Of a stretch of 64,000 nt of DNA, positions 36,397-44,556 are shown piece by piece (positions within the stretch are counted from its first letter, which is position 1; every line of letters begins with the position of its first letter). A program made the translations under genes and the position numbers. Below the pieces are notes generated by a model. It saw only the letters and a program-made list of their open reading frames with translations, was not told where the DNA came from and made no database searches. Source of the DNA: Taurinivorans muris (GTDB lineage Bacteria; Desulfobacterota; Desulfovibrionia; Desulfovibrionales; Desulfovibrionaceae); the NCBI RefSeq assembly GCF_025232395.1, contig NZ_CP065938.1, positions 2,046,001 to 2,110,000 on the forward strand, written 5' to 3'.

Positions 36397-36785
36397 ATGC
36401 TCAAGATCAGTCCTCAAAATCCGCGGCAGGAATTTAAACACCGGCTTACGGTTCTTATCCGCTTTTTAGAAACGGGGTATTTCATTTTTCGTATTTCTGC
36501 TCCTAACTATTTGTATTCGTTACTTAATCACAGTGAATTGCGAAAATCCTTAGGCATGAAAGGTTAAGAAAAGCTCGTTCTCATATTTTGACAAACAGCA
36601 CAGATACGGCAAGATAAATAGGTTGTGCCTGCCGTAAATCACGTAAGGAATTTTGTTTAATAAAATTGGCGAATTATACTGAATTGAAAGAACGTGGCTT
36701 TTTGTTGGGGCACTTTCCGGTTGCCGGTGATCACATTATGTGATAAAACTTAACAAAATAATCAAAAGGGAAGGGGGGCTGTTTG
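36397..36785. other. Region before ung without a confident gene
   Basis: An open frame from 36397 to 36567 reads KISPQNPRQEFKHRLTVLIR and on to a Lys-Gly end, but it has no ribosome binding site and no family I recognise. It may be a fragment of foreign DNA. GGGAAGGGGGG just before 36786 is the ribosome binding site of ung. Confidence 0.35.
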
Positions 36786-37457
36786 ATGGTACGAATCGGA
36801 AATGACTGGGATGAGTTGCTGAAAGGTGAATTTGATAAAGAGTATTACCTCAAATTAAGACAATTTTTAATTCAGGAATACAAGGAACGAACGATTTTTC
36901 CGGATAAGTATGATATTTTTAATGCGCTCAAATATACTCCGTTTACGAATATAAAGGCGGTCATTCTCGGTCAGGACCCCTACCACGGCAAGGGGCAGGC
37001 TCACGGTCTCTGCTTTTCTGTAAAGAAAGGCGTGTGTGCTCCGCCTTCTTTGGTAAATATCTATAAGGAAATTCAATCCGATCTCGGGATTGCTCCCCCT
37101 CATCATGGAGAATTAACTAGCTGGACAAAACAGGGGGTACTCATGCTTAACACTGTGCTGACTGTTCGGCAGGGAAATCCAAACAGTCATAAGGGAAAAG
37201 GCTGGGAAATCTTTACAGATCGGGTCATTACCCTATTAAACGGTCATCCTGAGCCAATCGTTTTTTTGCTTTGGGGAAACAATGCCCGTTCTAAAAAGGC
37301 GCTGATCACCAATCCGAATCATAAAATTCTGGAATCGGTGCACCCAAGTCCCTACTCTGCGGCAAGCGGATTTTTCGGCTGCAAACACTTCTCCCTGGCG
37401 AATAAGTTTTTAGTTTCCGTTGGCAGAGAACCGATCAATTGGAAAATTGAGGATTAA
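36786..37457 (+). CDS. ung: Uracil-DNA glycosylase (family 1)
   Basis: About 223 residues. The catalytic water-activating motif GQDPYHGKGQAHGLCFSV, the LLWGNNA strand and the DNA-minor-groove loop HPSPYSAASGFFG are complete. It removes uracil from DNA to start base excision repair. The N-terminal FDKEYYLKLRQFL and TIFPDKYDIFNALKYTPF read like Clostridia homologues, which, with its position next to tRNA-Ser, hints at transfer; that is inference. ATG 36786 follows a very strong purine-rich site. Confidence 0.93.
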   Translation: MVRIGNDWDELLKGEFDKEYYLKLRQFLIQEYKERTIFPDKYDIFNALKYTPFTNIKAVILGQDPYHGKGQAHGLCFSVKKGVCAPPSLVNIYKEIQSDLGIAPPHHGELTSWTKQGVLMLNTVLTVRQGNPNSHKGKGWEIFTDRVITLLNGHPEPIVFLLWGNNARSKKALITNPNHKILESVHPSPYSAASGFFGCKHFSLANKFLVSVGREPINWKIED

Positions 37458-37570
37458 AATAGAAAATTGCCCATTTTGAAACCAAGCCTGAATTATACAG
37501 TTCCATTTTATATCTGTTAGACGCACATCTTGATCTGTAAACCCAATAATATTCAATTCCCCTATGCAGA

Positions 37571-37597
37571 AAAGGCGGCAGTAAAAACTGCCGCCTT
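37571..37597. terminator. Terminator between convergent ung and cupin genes
   Basis: AAAGGCGGCAGT / ACTGCCGCCTT with a 4-base loop. On the minus strand it runs into TTTTCTG, so it mainly serves the activase-GRE-cupin operon. Confidence 0.7.
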
Positions 37598-37599
37598 GT

Positions 37600-37962
37600 T
37601 TACTGCGGGAAGCTGCAAATATAACTTTTTCTGATAAAATCTTTCACATACCATGTGTTTTTAATTCCATACGGTATGAAGATTGTATCACCGGCTTTTA
37701 TATGGAATTGTTTTCCGTTTTCCGTTTCTACGATTGCTTCACCTTCCAAAACGGTGCACATTTCATTGGATGTATGAGCCGGAATGACAAAAGCTCCTCC
37801 TTGGCAAGTCCAAAATCCGGAATGGATTTTTTGGTCTTCGCTGATAAAACATTTCCATAAGCGGGTTTTGGGATTGCCTTCCACAATAAATTGTTTGTCA
37901 ATTTCTTTTTCAGTTTCCTCTAACGCATTGTTGGGGTCAAATAAAACAAGTGTGTTATTCAT
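37600..37962 (-). CDS. Cupin_3-type small protein of the glycyl radical enzyme operon
   Basis: 120 residues forming one double-stranded beta-helix: KCFISEDQKIHSGFWTCQGG, PAHTSNEMCTVLEGEAIVETE and GDTIFIPYGIKNTWYV. The pattern is that of the DUF861/EutQ-like cupin group rather than a sugar isomerase; the first motif has only one His, so metal binding is uncertain. It starts 9 bases after the GRE gene and ends the operon. It may bind or rearrange the GRE product, or serve as a sensor; neither can be shown. Confidence 0.75.
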   Translation of the reverse strand: MNNTLVLFDPNNALEETEKEIDKQFIVEGNPKTRLWKCFISEDQKIHSGFWTCQGGAFVIPAHTSNEMCTVLEGEAIVETENGKQFHIKAGDTIFIPYGIKNTWYVKDFIRKSYICSFPQ

Positions 37963-37970
37963 GGCAATTC

Positions 37971-40352
37971 CTATAATTCATGGGCGGTTCTGCTTAAAAT
38001 ATCTTCTTGAATTTCTTTGCTTAATTCAACAAAATATGCACTGTATCCGGCAACCCGGACAAGCAGGCTTTTGTATTCTTCCGGATTAAGCTGCGCTTTT
38101 CTCAATATGGTATGGTTTACCACATTGAATTGGACGTGGAACACGTTCAGGTCGATGAATGTTTTGATGAAAGCGGAAAGCCGTGATTTTCCTTCCGCAC
38201 CATTAACAATGGCGGGAGTAAGTTTTATATTGAGCAATGTTCCGCCGTCGATACATTCATGCGGCAATTTACTTAAAGATTGGATAATTGCAGTAGGTCC
38301 GAGCTTATCTTGACCTTGTGAGGGCGAACAACCGTCAGCAAGAGGTTTCCATGCCCGGCGTCCTGAAGGCAGCGCGGCAACGGACATGCCTTGCGGTACG
38401 TTTGAGGAAACAGGATAAAGGGCAGGGAGTTTTTTATTTCCAAGCATGCCCTTATATGATTCCGCTTTTTCAATGATACGGGCGGTCAATTCAGAAACAA
38501 TCAAATCCGCCCTGTCGTCGTTGTTGCCCCATTTGGGAGCCGCAAGCAGTTTTTTTTGAAGATTTTCATATCCAACGAAATCGTTTTTAATAGCTTCGGC
38601 AAGGTCTTTCATCGTATATGCCTTATCATGGAAAATAACCTGTCTGACAGCAGCAAGGGAATCGATGAAGTCCGCCACCCCGTTCGCATTCATTCCGGGA
38701 CCTGTGTTAAATTCGGCGCCGCCATGGCTTATGTCTTGTCCTTTTTCAAGGCAGTTGACCGTAAACATGGAAGCCACCGGCACGGGAAGGTAATGATAAT
38801 GCAAATATTCCAAGGTATTTTGCGAAGTTGAGAATTGTTTGAGCAAATATTCAACCTGGGCGTAAACGGCATTTTCAAATTCTTCTATTGTGGTGAATGT
38901 TGAAGCGTCACCGGTTTGAAGACCGATTTGTTTACCTGTTTTTAAATGAACGCCGTTGGTAATTGCAAATTCAACGGCACTGCCGAGATTATAATGTCCG
39001 GCGGAACTCCATTGGAAATGTCTTCCGGCAAGCTGTGCTTCAACACAGCCGATAGGAGCCCAATCTCTTGCCATATGGGCAGGAATGCCTTTTTTAAGAA
39101 GCATTTTATAACCGACTTCATCATTGAAAATTGCAGGGAAACCGGAACCGGTTTGGATCAACTCGGCAATTTTCAGGAAAAATTCTTCCGGATTTTTTTT
39201 GCTTATTCTGACGGAAATGGAGGGCTGCACCATTTGCACGTCAATAGCTGCCTGCAGGAACATATAACTAAGGGGATTCACAGCATCGTTGCCGTATTTG
39301 TCAACGCCGCCGACAGCGATATTTTGGAACGCGCAAAAACCTGAATAGTGTTTTGCGGCTCCTTCATTCCAATACCAAATTTGTTCACCGGTTTTCACAT
39401 AGAAGGCTTCAATAATTTCAAGCAGTTCTTCATCTGACGTGCCTTGTTCTTTTTCATAGGTATAGAATGGAAGAAGGTATTGGTCCAAAAGTCCCGGAGA
39501 ATATCCGCCGGCATTTCCTTCAATGAAAAGTCCGACAAAAACAAAGTAAACAAGCTGCATAGCTTCCATGAATGTTTTAGGTGCTTTTTCTGCGAGATTG
39601 TCACAGGTTTGCGCAATTTTTTTTAAATCGGCAATCCTTTCTTCTTCGTCTGCGTGTTCAAGCAAACGTCTTGCTTCGTCAGCATACCGTTTTGACAAGA
39701 TCGTAAAGCCTTCGCAGCAAATTATGACGGAACGCCAAAATTCAGCTTTTTCAAAGTTTTTGATGTCGTTGAAATCAAGCGCGGCAAGATTTTTTTCCGC
39801 TTTTTCTTTTATCCCGATAAAACCAAGGGGAAGAATGATCTGCGGAAAGGCCGGAACCATATCGCCGGGGGTGCATTCGGTTTTAACGTCGTTGTCTATG
39901 ACTCCGCCGACGGAAACGATGTTGAAAACGTCCTGAGGCGCTAATGAATTCCAATGATCCCGCAATGTTTTGCCTTTCCAATAAGGATAAATTTCTTCAC
40001 GGTAAATTTTTTTTTGTTCTTCAGTGACCTGATACGGGTCTTGAGGGCGGGTGCTCATGGTTTCAAGCTCATCAATTATCCAGTTATTGGATAATTCCGG
40101 ACATACGTGGATGGAGCGGGCGACCGCACCGGCATTGCCGACGATAAGTTCGCGCGGCTGAATGGTGACTGTTTTGGTTTTGCAGTGTTCCCTGAAAGCT
40201 TTCGCCCGGCGAATGATCATGGATTCGCCTTCGCTTTCTTTGAAAATACGTGTTTTTGAGAGGGCGCCTTCAATGCAAACGCACGGTTTGTGAGTGAAGA
40301 ATTGATTTTTTAAAAATTGGATTCTATCCTTTAGATCGGGTAATTGGCACAT
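37971..40352 (-). CDS. Glycyl radical enzyme of unassigned substrate
   Basis: 793 residues with the complete GRE signature. The thiyl-radical loop is WAPIGCVEAQ (Cys436, Glu438) and the glycyl radical motif near the C-terminus is RVAGYSAYF (Gly769) followed by QEDILSRT. The C-x-E loop is shared by eliminases and lyases such as diol dehydratases, CutC, isethionate and DHPS sulfolyases, HypD and some decarboxylases, and excludes pyruvate formate-lyase, which has Cys-Cys. After CVE the usual Pro of the CutC and diol-dehydratase loops is Ala here, followed by LAGRHFQWSSAGHYNLGSAV. The protein is cytosolic, oxygen-sensitive and needs the activase encoded upstream. AGGAGG precedes the start. The substrate is unknown to me. 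Confidence 0.88.
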   Translation of the reverse strand: MCQLPDLKDRIQFLKNQFFTHKPCVCIEGALSKTRIFKESEGESMIIRRAKAFREHCKTKTVTIQPRELIVGNAGAVARSIHVCPELSNNWIIDELETMSTRPQDPYQVTEEQKKIYREEIYPYWKGKTLRDHWNSLAPQDVFNIVSVGGVIDNDVKTECTPGDMVPAFPQIILPLGFIGIKEKAEKNLAALDFNDIKNFEKAEFWRSVIICCEGFTILSKRYADEARRLLEHADEEERIADLKKIAQTCDNLAEKAPKTFMEAMQLVYFVFVGLFIEGNAGGYSPGLLDQYLLPFYTYEKEQGTSDEELLEIIEAFYVKTGEQIWYWNEGAAKHYSGFCAFQNIAVGGVDKYGNDAVNPLSYMFLQAAIDVQMVQPSISVRISKKNPEEFFLKIAELIQTGSGFPAIFNDEVGYKMLLKKGIPAHMARDWAPIGCVEAQLAGRHFQWSSAGHYNLGSAVEFAITNGVHLKTGKQIGLQTGDASTFTTIEEFENAVYAQVEYLLKQFSTSQNTLEYLHYHYLPVPVASMFTVNCLEKGQDISHGGAEFNTGPGMNANGVADFIDSLAAVRQVIFHDKAYTMKDLAEAIKNDFVGYENLQKKLLAAPKWGNNDDRADLIVSELTARIIEKAESYKGMLGNKKLPALYPVSSNVPQGMSVAALPSGRRAWKPLADGCSPSQGQDKLGPTAIIQSLSKLPHECIDGGTLLNIKLTPAIVNGAEGKSRLSAFIKTFIDLNVFHVQFNVVNHTILRKAQLNPEEYKSLLVRVAGYSAYFVELSKEIQEDILSRTAHEL

Positions 40353-40374
40353 TGTATCCTCCTGTTTACTATGC

Positions 40375-41298
40375 TTAGAATTGGCATAGTGCTTTAATTG
40401 AATTTAATTTTTCTCTTATAAATTGAACTTGCCGGCTTAATGTTTCTTTTGGCGCCGGGGCAATATCGGTTAATTGGTAACCGATTTGCATCATATCGTA
40501 TTTGTTGCTGCCCAACCTATGGTAGGGCAATATTTCAAAGGTGACATCCCTCGGCAGATTGTTTAAAAAATCTGCATATCGCGCCAAATGGTTTTCATCA
40601 TCATTAATAGTTGGGATCAATGGAAGGCGGATAGTGATAGGGGGTGTTGTTTCTTTTAAAATTTTTATGAGGTTTTCAATAATCAATGTATTGGATTGAC
40701 CAGTTATTTCGCGATGTTTTTCATCGTCAACATGTTTTATGTCATAAAAACACATGTCAAGCCGGGATAGAATTTCTTTTACATGCTCATACGGGGCGAA
40801 GCCTGATGTTTCGGCAGCCGTGTGAATATTGAGTGTTTTACATTGTTTTATCAATTCGCTGACAAACTGGTAGTGCATAAGCATTTCCCCGCCTGAAAAC
40901 GTTACCCCTCCATTTGTGTTTTGGTAAAATAAGATGTCTTTTTTTATGATATTGAATAGTGCCGCGGTGTCATATTCATCTCCTATGGTTTGAAGAGCGT
41001 CCGCAGGGCAATGCTCCTTACATTCTTTGCAGGCGGTGCAAAGATTTTTATCAATGCGAACCATAGGGAGTTTTTGTGAAGTATCCATTGACAGGGCATT
41101 TTGTTTACAGGCTGCGATACATTTTCCACAGCGCAGGCAATTGTCTTTTTTATAAATCAATTCACGCCTTGGGGTTTGTGTTGTCGGATTGGAACACCAG
41201 AGGCATTTTAAAGGGCAGCCTTTAAAAAATACCGTTGTTCGGGTTCCGGGACCGTCGTGAAGGCTGAAATGCTGTATGTTTTCGATTATGGCTTTCAT
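40375..41298 (-). CDS. Glycyl radical enzyme activating enzyme (radical SAM)
   Basis: About 307 residues. IENIQHFSLHDGPGTRTTVFFKGCPLKCLWCSNP carries the SAM-cluster CxxxCxxC and the family start. A ferredoxin-like insert with two clusters (CLRCGKCIAAC and CTACKECKEHC) follows, as in activases of C-x-E type GREs; GGVTFSGGEML is the SAM-binding strand. It abstracts hydrogen from the GRE Gly. The internal Met is chosen because GGAG lies just upstream of it and inside the longer frame. It is first in the activase-GRE-cupin operon, directly below the promoter and operator. Confidence 0.93.
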   Translation of the reverse strand: MKAIIENIQHFSLHDGPGTRTTVFFKGCPLKCLWCSNPTTQTPRRELIYKKDNCLRCGKCIAACKQNALSMDTSQKLPMVRIDKNLCTACKECKEHCPADALQTIGDEYDTAALFNIIKKDILFYQNTNGGVTFSGGEMLMHYQFVSELIKQCKTLNIHTAAETSGFAPYEHVKEILSRLDMCFYDIKHVDDEKHREITGQSNTLIIENLIKILKETTPPITIRLPLIPTINDDENHLARYADFLNNLPRDVTFEILPYHRLGSNKYDMMQIGYQLTDIAPAPKETLSRQVQFIREKLNSIKALCQF

Positions 41299-41317
41299 AG
41301 AAATCTCCATAACAATT

Positions 41318-41334
41318 GTTTTATTATTTGAAAC
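41318..41334. promoter_or_regulatory. Palindromic operator upstream of the GRE activase (IclR regulon site 1)
   Basis: On the minus strand this reads GTTTCAAATAATAAAAC, two mismatches from the perfect palindrome GTTTCATATAATGAAAC found at 42400-42419. It lies between the -10 box and the activase start codon. Confidence 0.65.
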
Positions 41335-41342
41335 TTTATTTC

Positions 41343-41371
41343 ATTATTGTATACATAAAAAGAAATGTCAA
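41343..41371 (-). promoter_or_regulatory. Promoter of the activase-GRE-cupin operon
   Basis: Minus-strand TTGACA (41371-41366), 17-base spacer, AATAAT (41348-41343). The block GTATACAATAATGAAAT around the -10 is nearly identical to GTATGCAATAATGAAAT before the SDR gene. Confidence 0.65.
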
Positions 41372-41514
41372 TATTAAAAAATTATCTTTTTTTTAGAAAT
41401 AGGTGCTGGATTAAAAGATTGTTTATGATTTTTAATGATAAAATCTTTCTGGCTTTTTTTTATTTCTTGGATTAAAATAAATGGGTAAAGGGTTTGAGAA
41501 TGAAAGGAGATGGT

Positions 41515-42288
41515 ATGGCGAAAAAGAAACCTACGTATTTGCAGACATTGAGCAAAGGGATACAGGTTCTTGAATATTTGGTTGAGCATAACAGCACAAC
41601 CGTAACAAGTATGGCAAAAAATTTATCGCTTCAGAAAAGCGCCAGTTATCGTTTTTTAAATACTTTTAAATTGCATGGTTATGTTGTTCAAGATGACTCC
41701 AATAATTATATTTTAACGGATAGGATTAAAAAATTGGGGAGCGGAATCATTCCCAAAATTGAACTTCATAATATTTTTGTTGATATTTTAAATTCCATTG
41801 CCTTAAAATTCCATGCTCCTGCCGATATTATCAGCAATCTTGGCGTTTGGAACGGAAACGACATAACGTATTTGGCGCAAAACAACAATACGACATACAG
41901 TCAGTTTCATGAGGGCGGGCACGTTCCGGCTTATTGTTCCGCTCTTGGCAAAGCTGTTTTTTCATTAATGCCTCTTCCTGACATAGAAAAATATATGGAG
42001 AAAACGAATTTTGAGCAGTTTACGGTTCATACGACTAAAAAAGAAAATTTTTTGCAGGAATTGGAATTAACAAGGGCGCGGGGATATTCAATCATGAATG
42101 ACGAGCTTTGTGTCGGGCTCAAAGGGGTCGGAATCCCCATTGTGATTGAAGGACAGCCTGTTCAGTACGCATTAAGTCTGACAAGGACGATTTATGGGGA
42201 TGCTGCAAAGTTTTATGAAGATGCGGTACCATTACTGCAGGAAGCCTCGGAAGAGATCATGGGGTATTTGGAGTTAAAATTATTTTAA
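41515..42288 (+). CDS. IclR-family transcriptional regulator
   Basis: About 257 residues. The N-terminal winged helix-turn-helix (TLSKGIQVLEYLVEHNSTTVTSMAKNLSLQKSASYRFLNTFKLHGYV) is followed by an IclR effector domain (GHVPAYCSALGKAVFSLMP, YSIMNDELCVGLKGVGIPI). The GRE operon diverges from it and the SDR-TRAP genes follow, so it is the obvious local regulator. A palindrome shared by three nearby promoters is its likely binding site. ATG 41515 is set by AAAGGAGA 41503-41510. Confidence 0.9.
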   Translation: MAKKKPTYLQTLSKGIQVLEYLVEHNSTTVTSMAKNLSLQKSASYRFLNTFKLHGYVVQDDSNNYILTDRIKKLGSGIIPKIELHNIFVDILNSIALKFHAPADIISNLGVWNGNDITYLAQNNNTTYSQFHEGGHVPAYCSALGKAVFSLMPLPDIEKYMEKTNFEQFTVHTTKKENFLQELELTRARGYSIMNDELCVGLKGVGIPIVIEGQPVQYALSLTRTIYGDAAKFYEDAVPLLQEASEEIMGYLELKLF

Positions 42289-42321
42289 CCATATTCAATT
42301 GCTTGAGATTATTTGTAAAAG

Positions 42322-42353
42322 AACCGCCAATTCTGCAATTTGGCGGTTTTTTT
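42322..42353 (+). terminator. Rho-independent terminator after the IclR gene
   Basis: AACCGCCAA / TTGGCGGTT followed by TTTTTT. It isolates the regulator from the SDR transcript. Confidence 0.85.
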
Positions 42354-42363
42354 ACTTAATAGG

Positions 42364-42393
42364 TTGACAAAAAAACATATTGTATGCAATAAT
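42364..42393 (+). promoter_or_regulatory. Promoter of the SDR gene
   Basis: TTGACA at 42364-42369 and AATAAT at 42388-42393, 18 bases apart, directly followed by a palindromic operator. Confidence 0.65.
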
Positions 42394-42396
42394 GAA

Positions 42397-42423
42397 ATTA
42401 TGTTTCATATAATGAAACATAAT
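42397..42423. promoter_or_regulatory. Perfect 27-base palindromic operator (IclR regulon site 2)
   Basis: ATTATGTTTCAT and ATGAAACATAAT are exact inverted copies around ATA. Overlap with the start region of transcription suggests repression. Confidence 0.75.
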
Positions 42424-42505
42424 CGGAGCTTTTATTTAATTTTTGACAAATCATTTTTGTTGAAGATCCAAAACAATCATTGCATGAAATGCAGAGGAGT
42501 TTAAA

Positions 42506-43321
42506 ATGGATTTTGACCGTATCGCAGTAGTTACCGGCGGCAGCAGGGGGATTGGCAAAGCCGTTGCCCGTGAATTGGTTGAATGTGGCTATCAAGTCAT
42601 CTTGATTGCACGGAGTATGAAAAATTTGGAAGCGGCCAAAGAGGAATTTATGAGAGCTTATTCCCTTTCTGGTAAAAATTCACCAGAGCTTCTTGCTCTT
42701 GATCTTCTTGATGAGAAAAAAGTGACGGAAGCTGCGGAACATATTGTTTCAAAGTATGGGCGGGTCGATTTGTTGTTTAATGGGGCAGGAATAAGTATTC
42801 CCGGAACATTGGAACAAGATGTTGAAACGTTCGATACCTTGTTTGCGGTAAATCTGCGGGCGCCGTTTTTGTTGATGAAAGCCATTATTCCTCTTATGGT
42901 GAAACAAGGCGGGGGCAGAATTATCAATATGGCGTCACGAAACGGCAAAGTCGCTGTTTCCAAGTTAGGCGGATATTCCGCCTCAAAATTCGGCTTGATG
43001 GGGCTTGATGAATCGCTTTACCGCGAATTTTCATCTCAGGGAATCAGTATCACTACCGTTTGTCCCGGCTGGGTGAATACGGATATGGCTGCCGGTGAAG
43101 GTGGATCAATGCCTCCGGAAAAAATGATACAGCCTGAAGATATTGCCAAAACGGTGCGTTGGTTATTGTCGATGACACCGTCCGTAAGGGTTATGGATGT
43201 CTTATTGGAATGCGCCGGTGACGTTGAAAAAAGAGCGTCGGTTGAACTTGCCAAATTATATGAGCTTCGCAGCAGGCATAGGGAAGAATTTGATTCAATC
43301 ATTGTTGACGGTTCAAAGTAA
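42506..43321 (+). CDS. Short-chain dehydrogenase/reductase of the GRE cluster
   Basis: 271 residues, classical SDR: nucleotide motif TGGSRGIG near residue 10, NGAG near residue 90, catalytic Ser in NMASRNGK and YSASK, then VCPGWVNTDM. It interconverts an alcohol and a carbonyl with NAD(P)H in the cytosol. The C-terminal tail (SVELAKLYELRSRHREEFDS) is longer than in minimal SDRs. The shared operator links it to the GRE operon. It could reduce the aldehyde or ketone released by the GRE, or oxidise the imported substrate first. Confidence 0.88.
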   Translation: MDFDRIAVVTGGSRGIGKAVARELVECGYQVILIARSMKNLEAAKEEFMRAYSLSGKNSPELLALDLLDEKKVTEAAEHIVSKYGRVDLLFNGAGISIPGTLEQDVETFDTLFAVNLRAPFLLMKAIIPLMVKQGGGRIINMASRNGKVAVSKLGGYSASKFGLMGLDESLYREFSSQGISITTVCPGWVNTDMAAGEGGSMPPEKMIQPEDIAKTVRWLLSMTPSVRVMDVLLECAGDVEKRASVELAKLYELRSRHREEFDSIIVDGSK

Positions 43322-43383
43322 GAGTTTTTATTTCGGATAGTATGAAAAGACAATGAAAATCGCAGGGTAAAATTTAAAAGAGC

Positions 43384-43411
43384 TTGACAAAAAAATAACA
43401 ATGTGTTAAGT
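43384..43411 (+). promoter_or_regulatory. Putative promoter of the TRAP operon
   Basis: A perfect TTGACA at 43384-43389; the -10 is weak (TTAAGT at 43406-43411). The palindrome follows 17 bases later. Confidence 0.45.
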
Positions 43412-43427
43412 TCTAATTATAAAAAAA

Positions 43428-43447
43428 GTGTTTCATATAATAAAACA
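43428..43447. promoter_or_regulatory. Palindromic operator upstream of dctP (IclR regulon site 3)
   Basis: The core GTTTCATATAATAAAAC (43430-43446) differs from the perfect site at one base. Confidence 0.68.
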
Positions 43448-43479
43448 AAAATATTACTCTTCTAAGAAAGGAGAATGTT

Positions 43480-44505
43480 ATGAAATCTATGCTTAAAAAA
43501 GTATTAATAATGCTTGCTGTGATAAGCATGGCAATGGTTTCTTCCGGAATTGCGAGGGCAGCCCAAGAAGTTAAATTCTTATTTCCGGAACCGACGAGCT
43601 CCGCATTGACCTATCCCGAAGGGCAAATGCTGGGCGTTTATTGCGGCGCTTTTGATTTTCATATGAAAGAGCTGCCTGTATTGCGAGGCAGGTATGCCGC
43701 CCGCTGGGTAGGCGATTTATATAAATCTCCTGAAGATGTTTTAAATGCTGTTGCGATGGGTGCCGGGCAATTCACGTATACGACCCCGTATTTTATTGAG
43801 CAATTCGACCCTGAGTGGCGTGTTTTATTAACTCCGGGCTTGGTTAAGGATATGAGCCATTTTATCCGTATCATGAACACTCCCGAATGGAAAGCGAAGC
43901 AGGAAGAGCTTGCAAAAAACAAGGGGTTCCGTATCTTGAAATGGCCTACGACCATGGGTAATTTCTTTGTTTATACAAACAAGGGTCCCATTGAGAAGGT
44001 TGAAGACCTGAAGGGGGTAAAAATTCGCTATGCAGGACAGCAAACCTTTGGCAATGCGTTTAAAAAACTTGGAATTATCGGTGTTGCGATGCCTTATTCC
44101 GAAGTCGTATCCAGTTTGCAGACCAATATGATCGACGGTCATATCGATAATATTTTTGCGTATGAATATTATGACATGCCAAGAACGTGCAAGTATGTCA
44201 TCTCCCATCATTTCGGACCGATGCCGTTGGCTTTGGTTGTCAATAGCGCATGGTGGGATGCTTTGCCGGAAAAAGAAAGAAAGGCTATGGAGTATGTTGT
44301 CAACGTTGTGGATTGCCAAGCTTATTTTGATAATAATGAAGCGGCTGTCATTGAATGGTGGGATAATAATCCCAAGGGAGAAGTTATCAGATTCACTCCC
44401 GAAGAACTGCAAAATGGAATAAGCTTTTGGAAGAAGCCAATGCTGATTTATTGCAGTCTGTTGACCCGAAATTGCTCGATGCGATCCGCCGCACAAGATA
44501 ATTGA
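43480..44505 (+). CDS. dctP: TRAP transporter solute-binding protein, 3' frameshifted
   Basis: A 341-residue DctP-family periplasmic binding protein with a signal peptide (MKSMLKKVLIMLAVISMAMV, cleavage after ARA). DLKGVKIRYAG carries the arginine that binds a carboxylate (or sulfonate) in this family; MPYSEVVSSLQTNMIDG is also typical. The last 22 residues look wrong. After EELQNGI the present frame gives SFWKKPMLIYC, while the next frame gives LLEEANADLLQSVDPKLLDA and stops at 44499-44501, a normal DctP ending. One A appears lost in AATAAGCTT near 44420. The fold probably survives because only the terminal helix changes. A sequencing error is possible. Confidence 0.88.
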   Translation: MKSMLKKVLIMLAVISMAMVSSGIARAAQEVKFLFPEPTSSALTYPEGQMLGVYCGAFDFHMKELPVLRGRYAARWVGDLYKSPEDVLNAVAMGAGQFTYTTPYFIEQFDPEWRVLLTPGLVKDMSHFIRIMNTPEWKAKQEELAKNKGFRILKWPTTMGNFFVYTNKGPIEKVEDLKGVKIRYAGQQTFGNAFKKLGIIGVAMPYSEVVSSLQTNMIDGHIDNIFAYEYYDMPRTCKYVISHHFGPMPLALVVNSAWWDALPEKERKAMEYVVNVVDCQAYFDNNEAAVIEWWDNNPKGEVIRFTPEELQNGISFWKKPMLIYCSLLTRNCSMRSAAQDN

Positions 44506-44556
44506 GAAAGCCGCCGCTGTCTTCGGATAACGGCGGCGCAGAAAAAGGATATGTTT

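Noticed and set aside
36316-36567. 83-codon frame after tRNA-Ser
   Set aside because: It runs through the tRNA terminator hairpin, lacks a ribosome binding site and resembles no family I know.
37971-40352. Assignment of the glycyl radical enzyme as pyruvate formate-lyase or as isethionate sulfite-lyase
   Set aside because: The C-x-E loop excludes pyruvate formate-lyase, and I could not confirm substrate-specific residues of the sulfite-lyases by eye.
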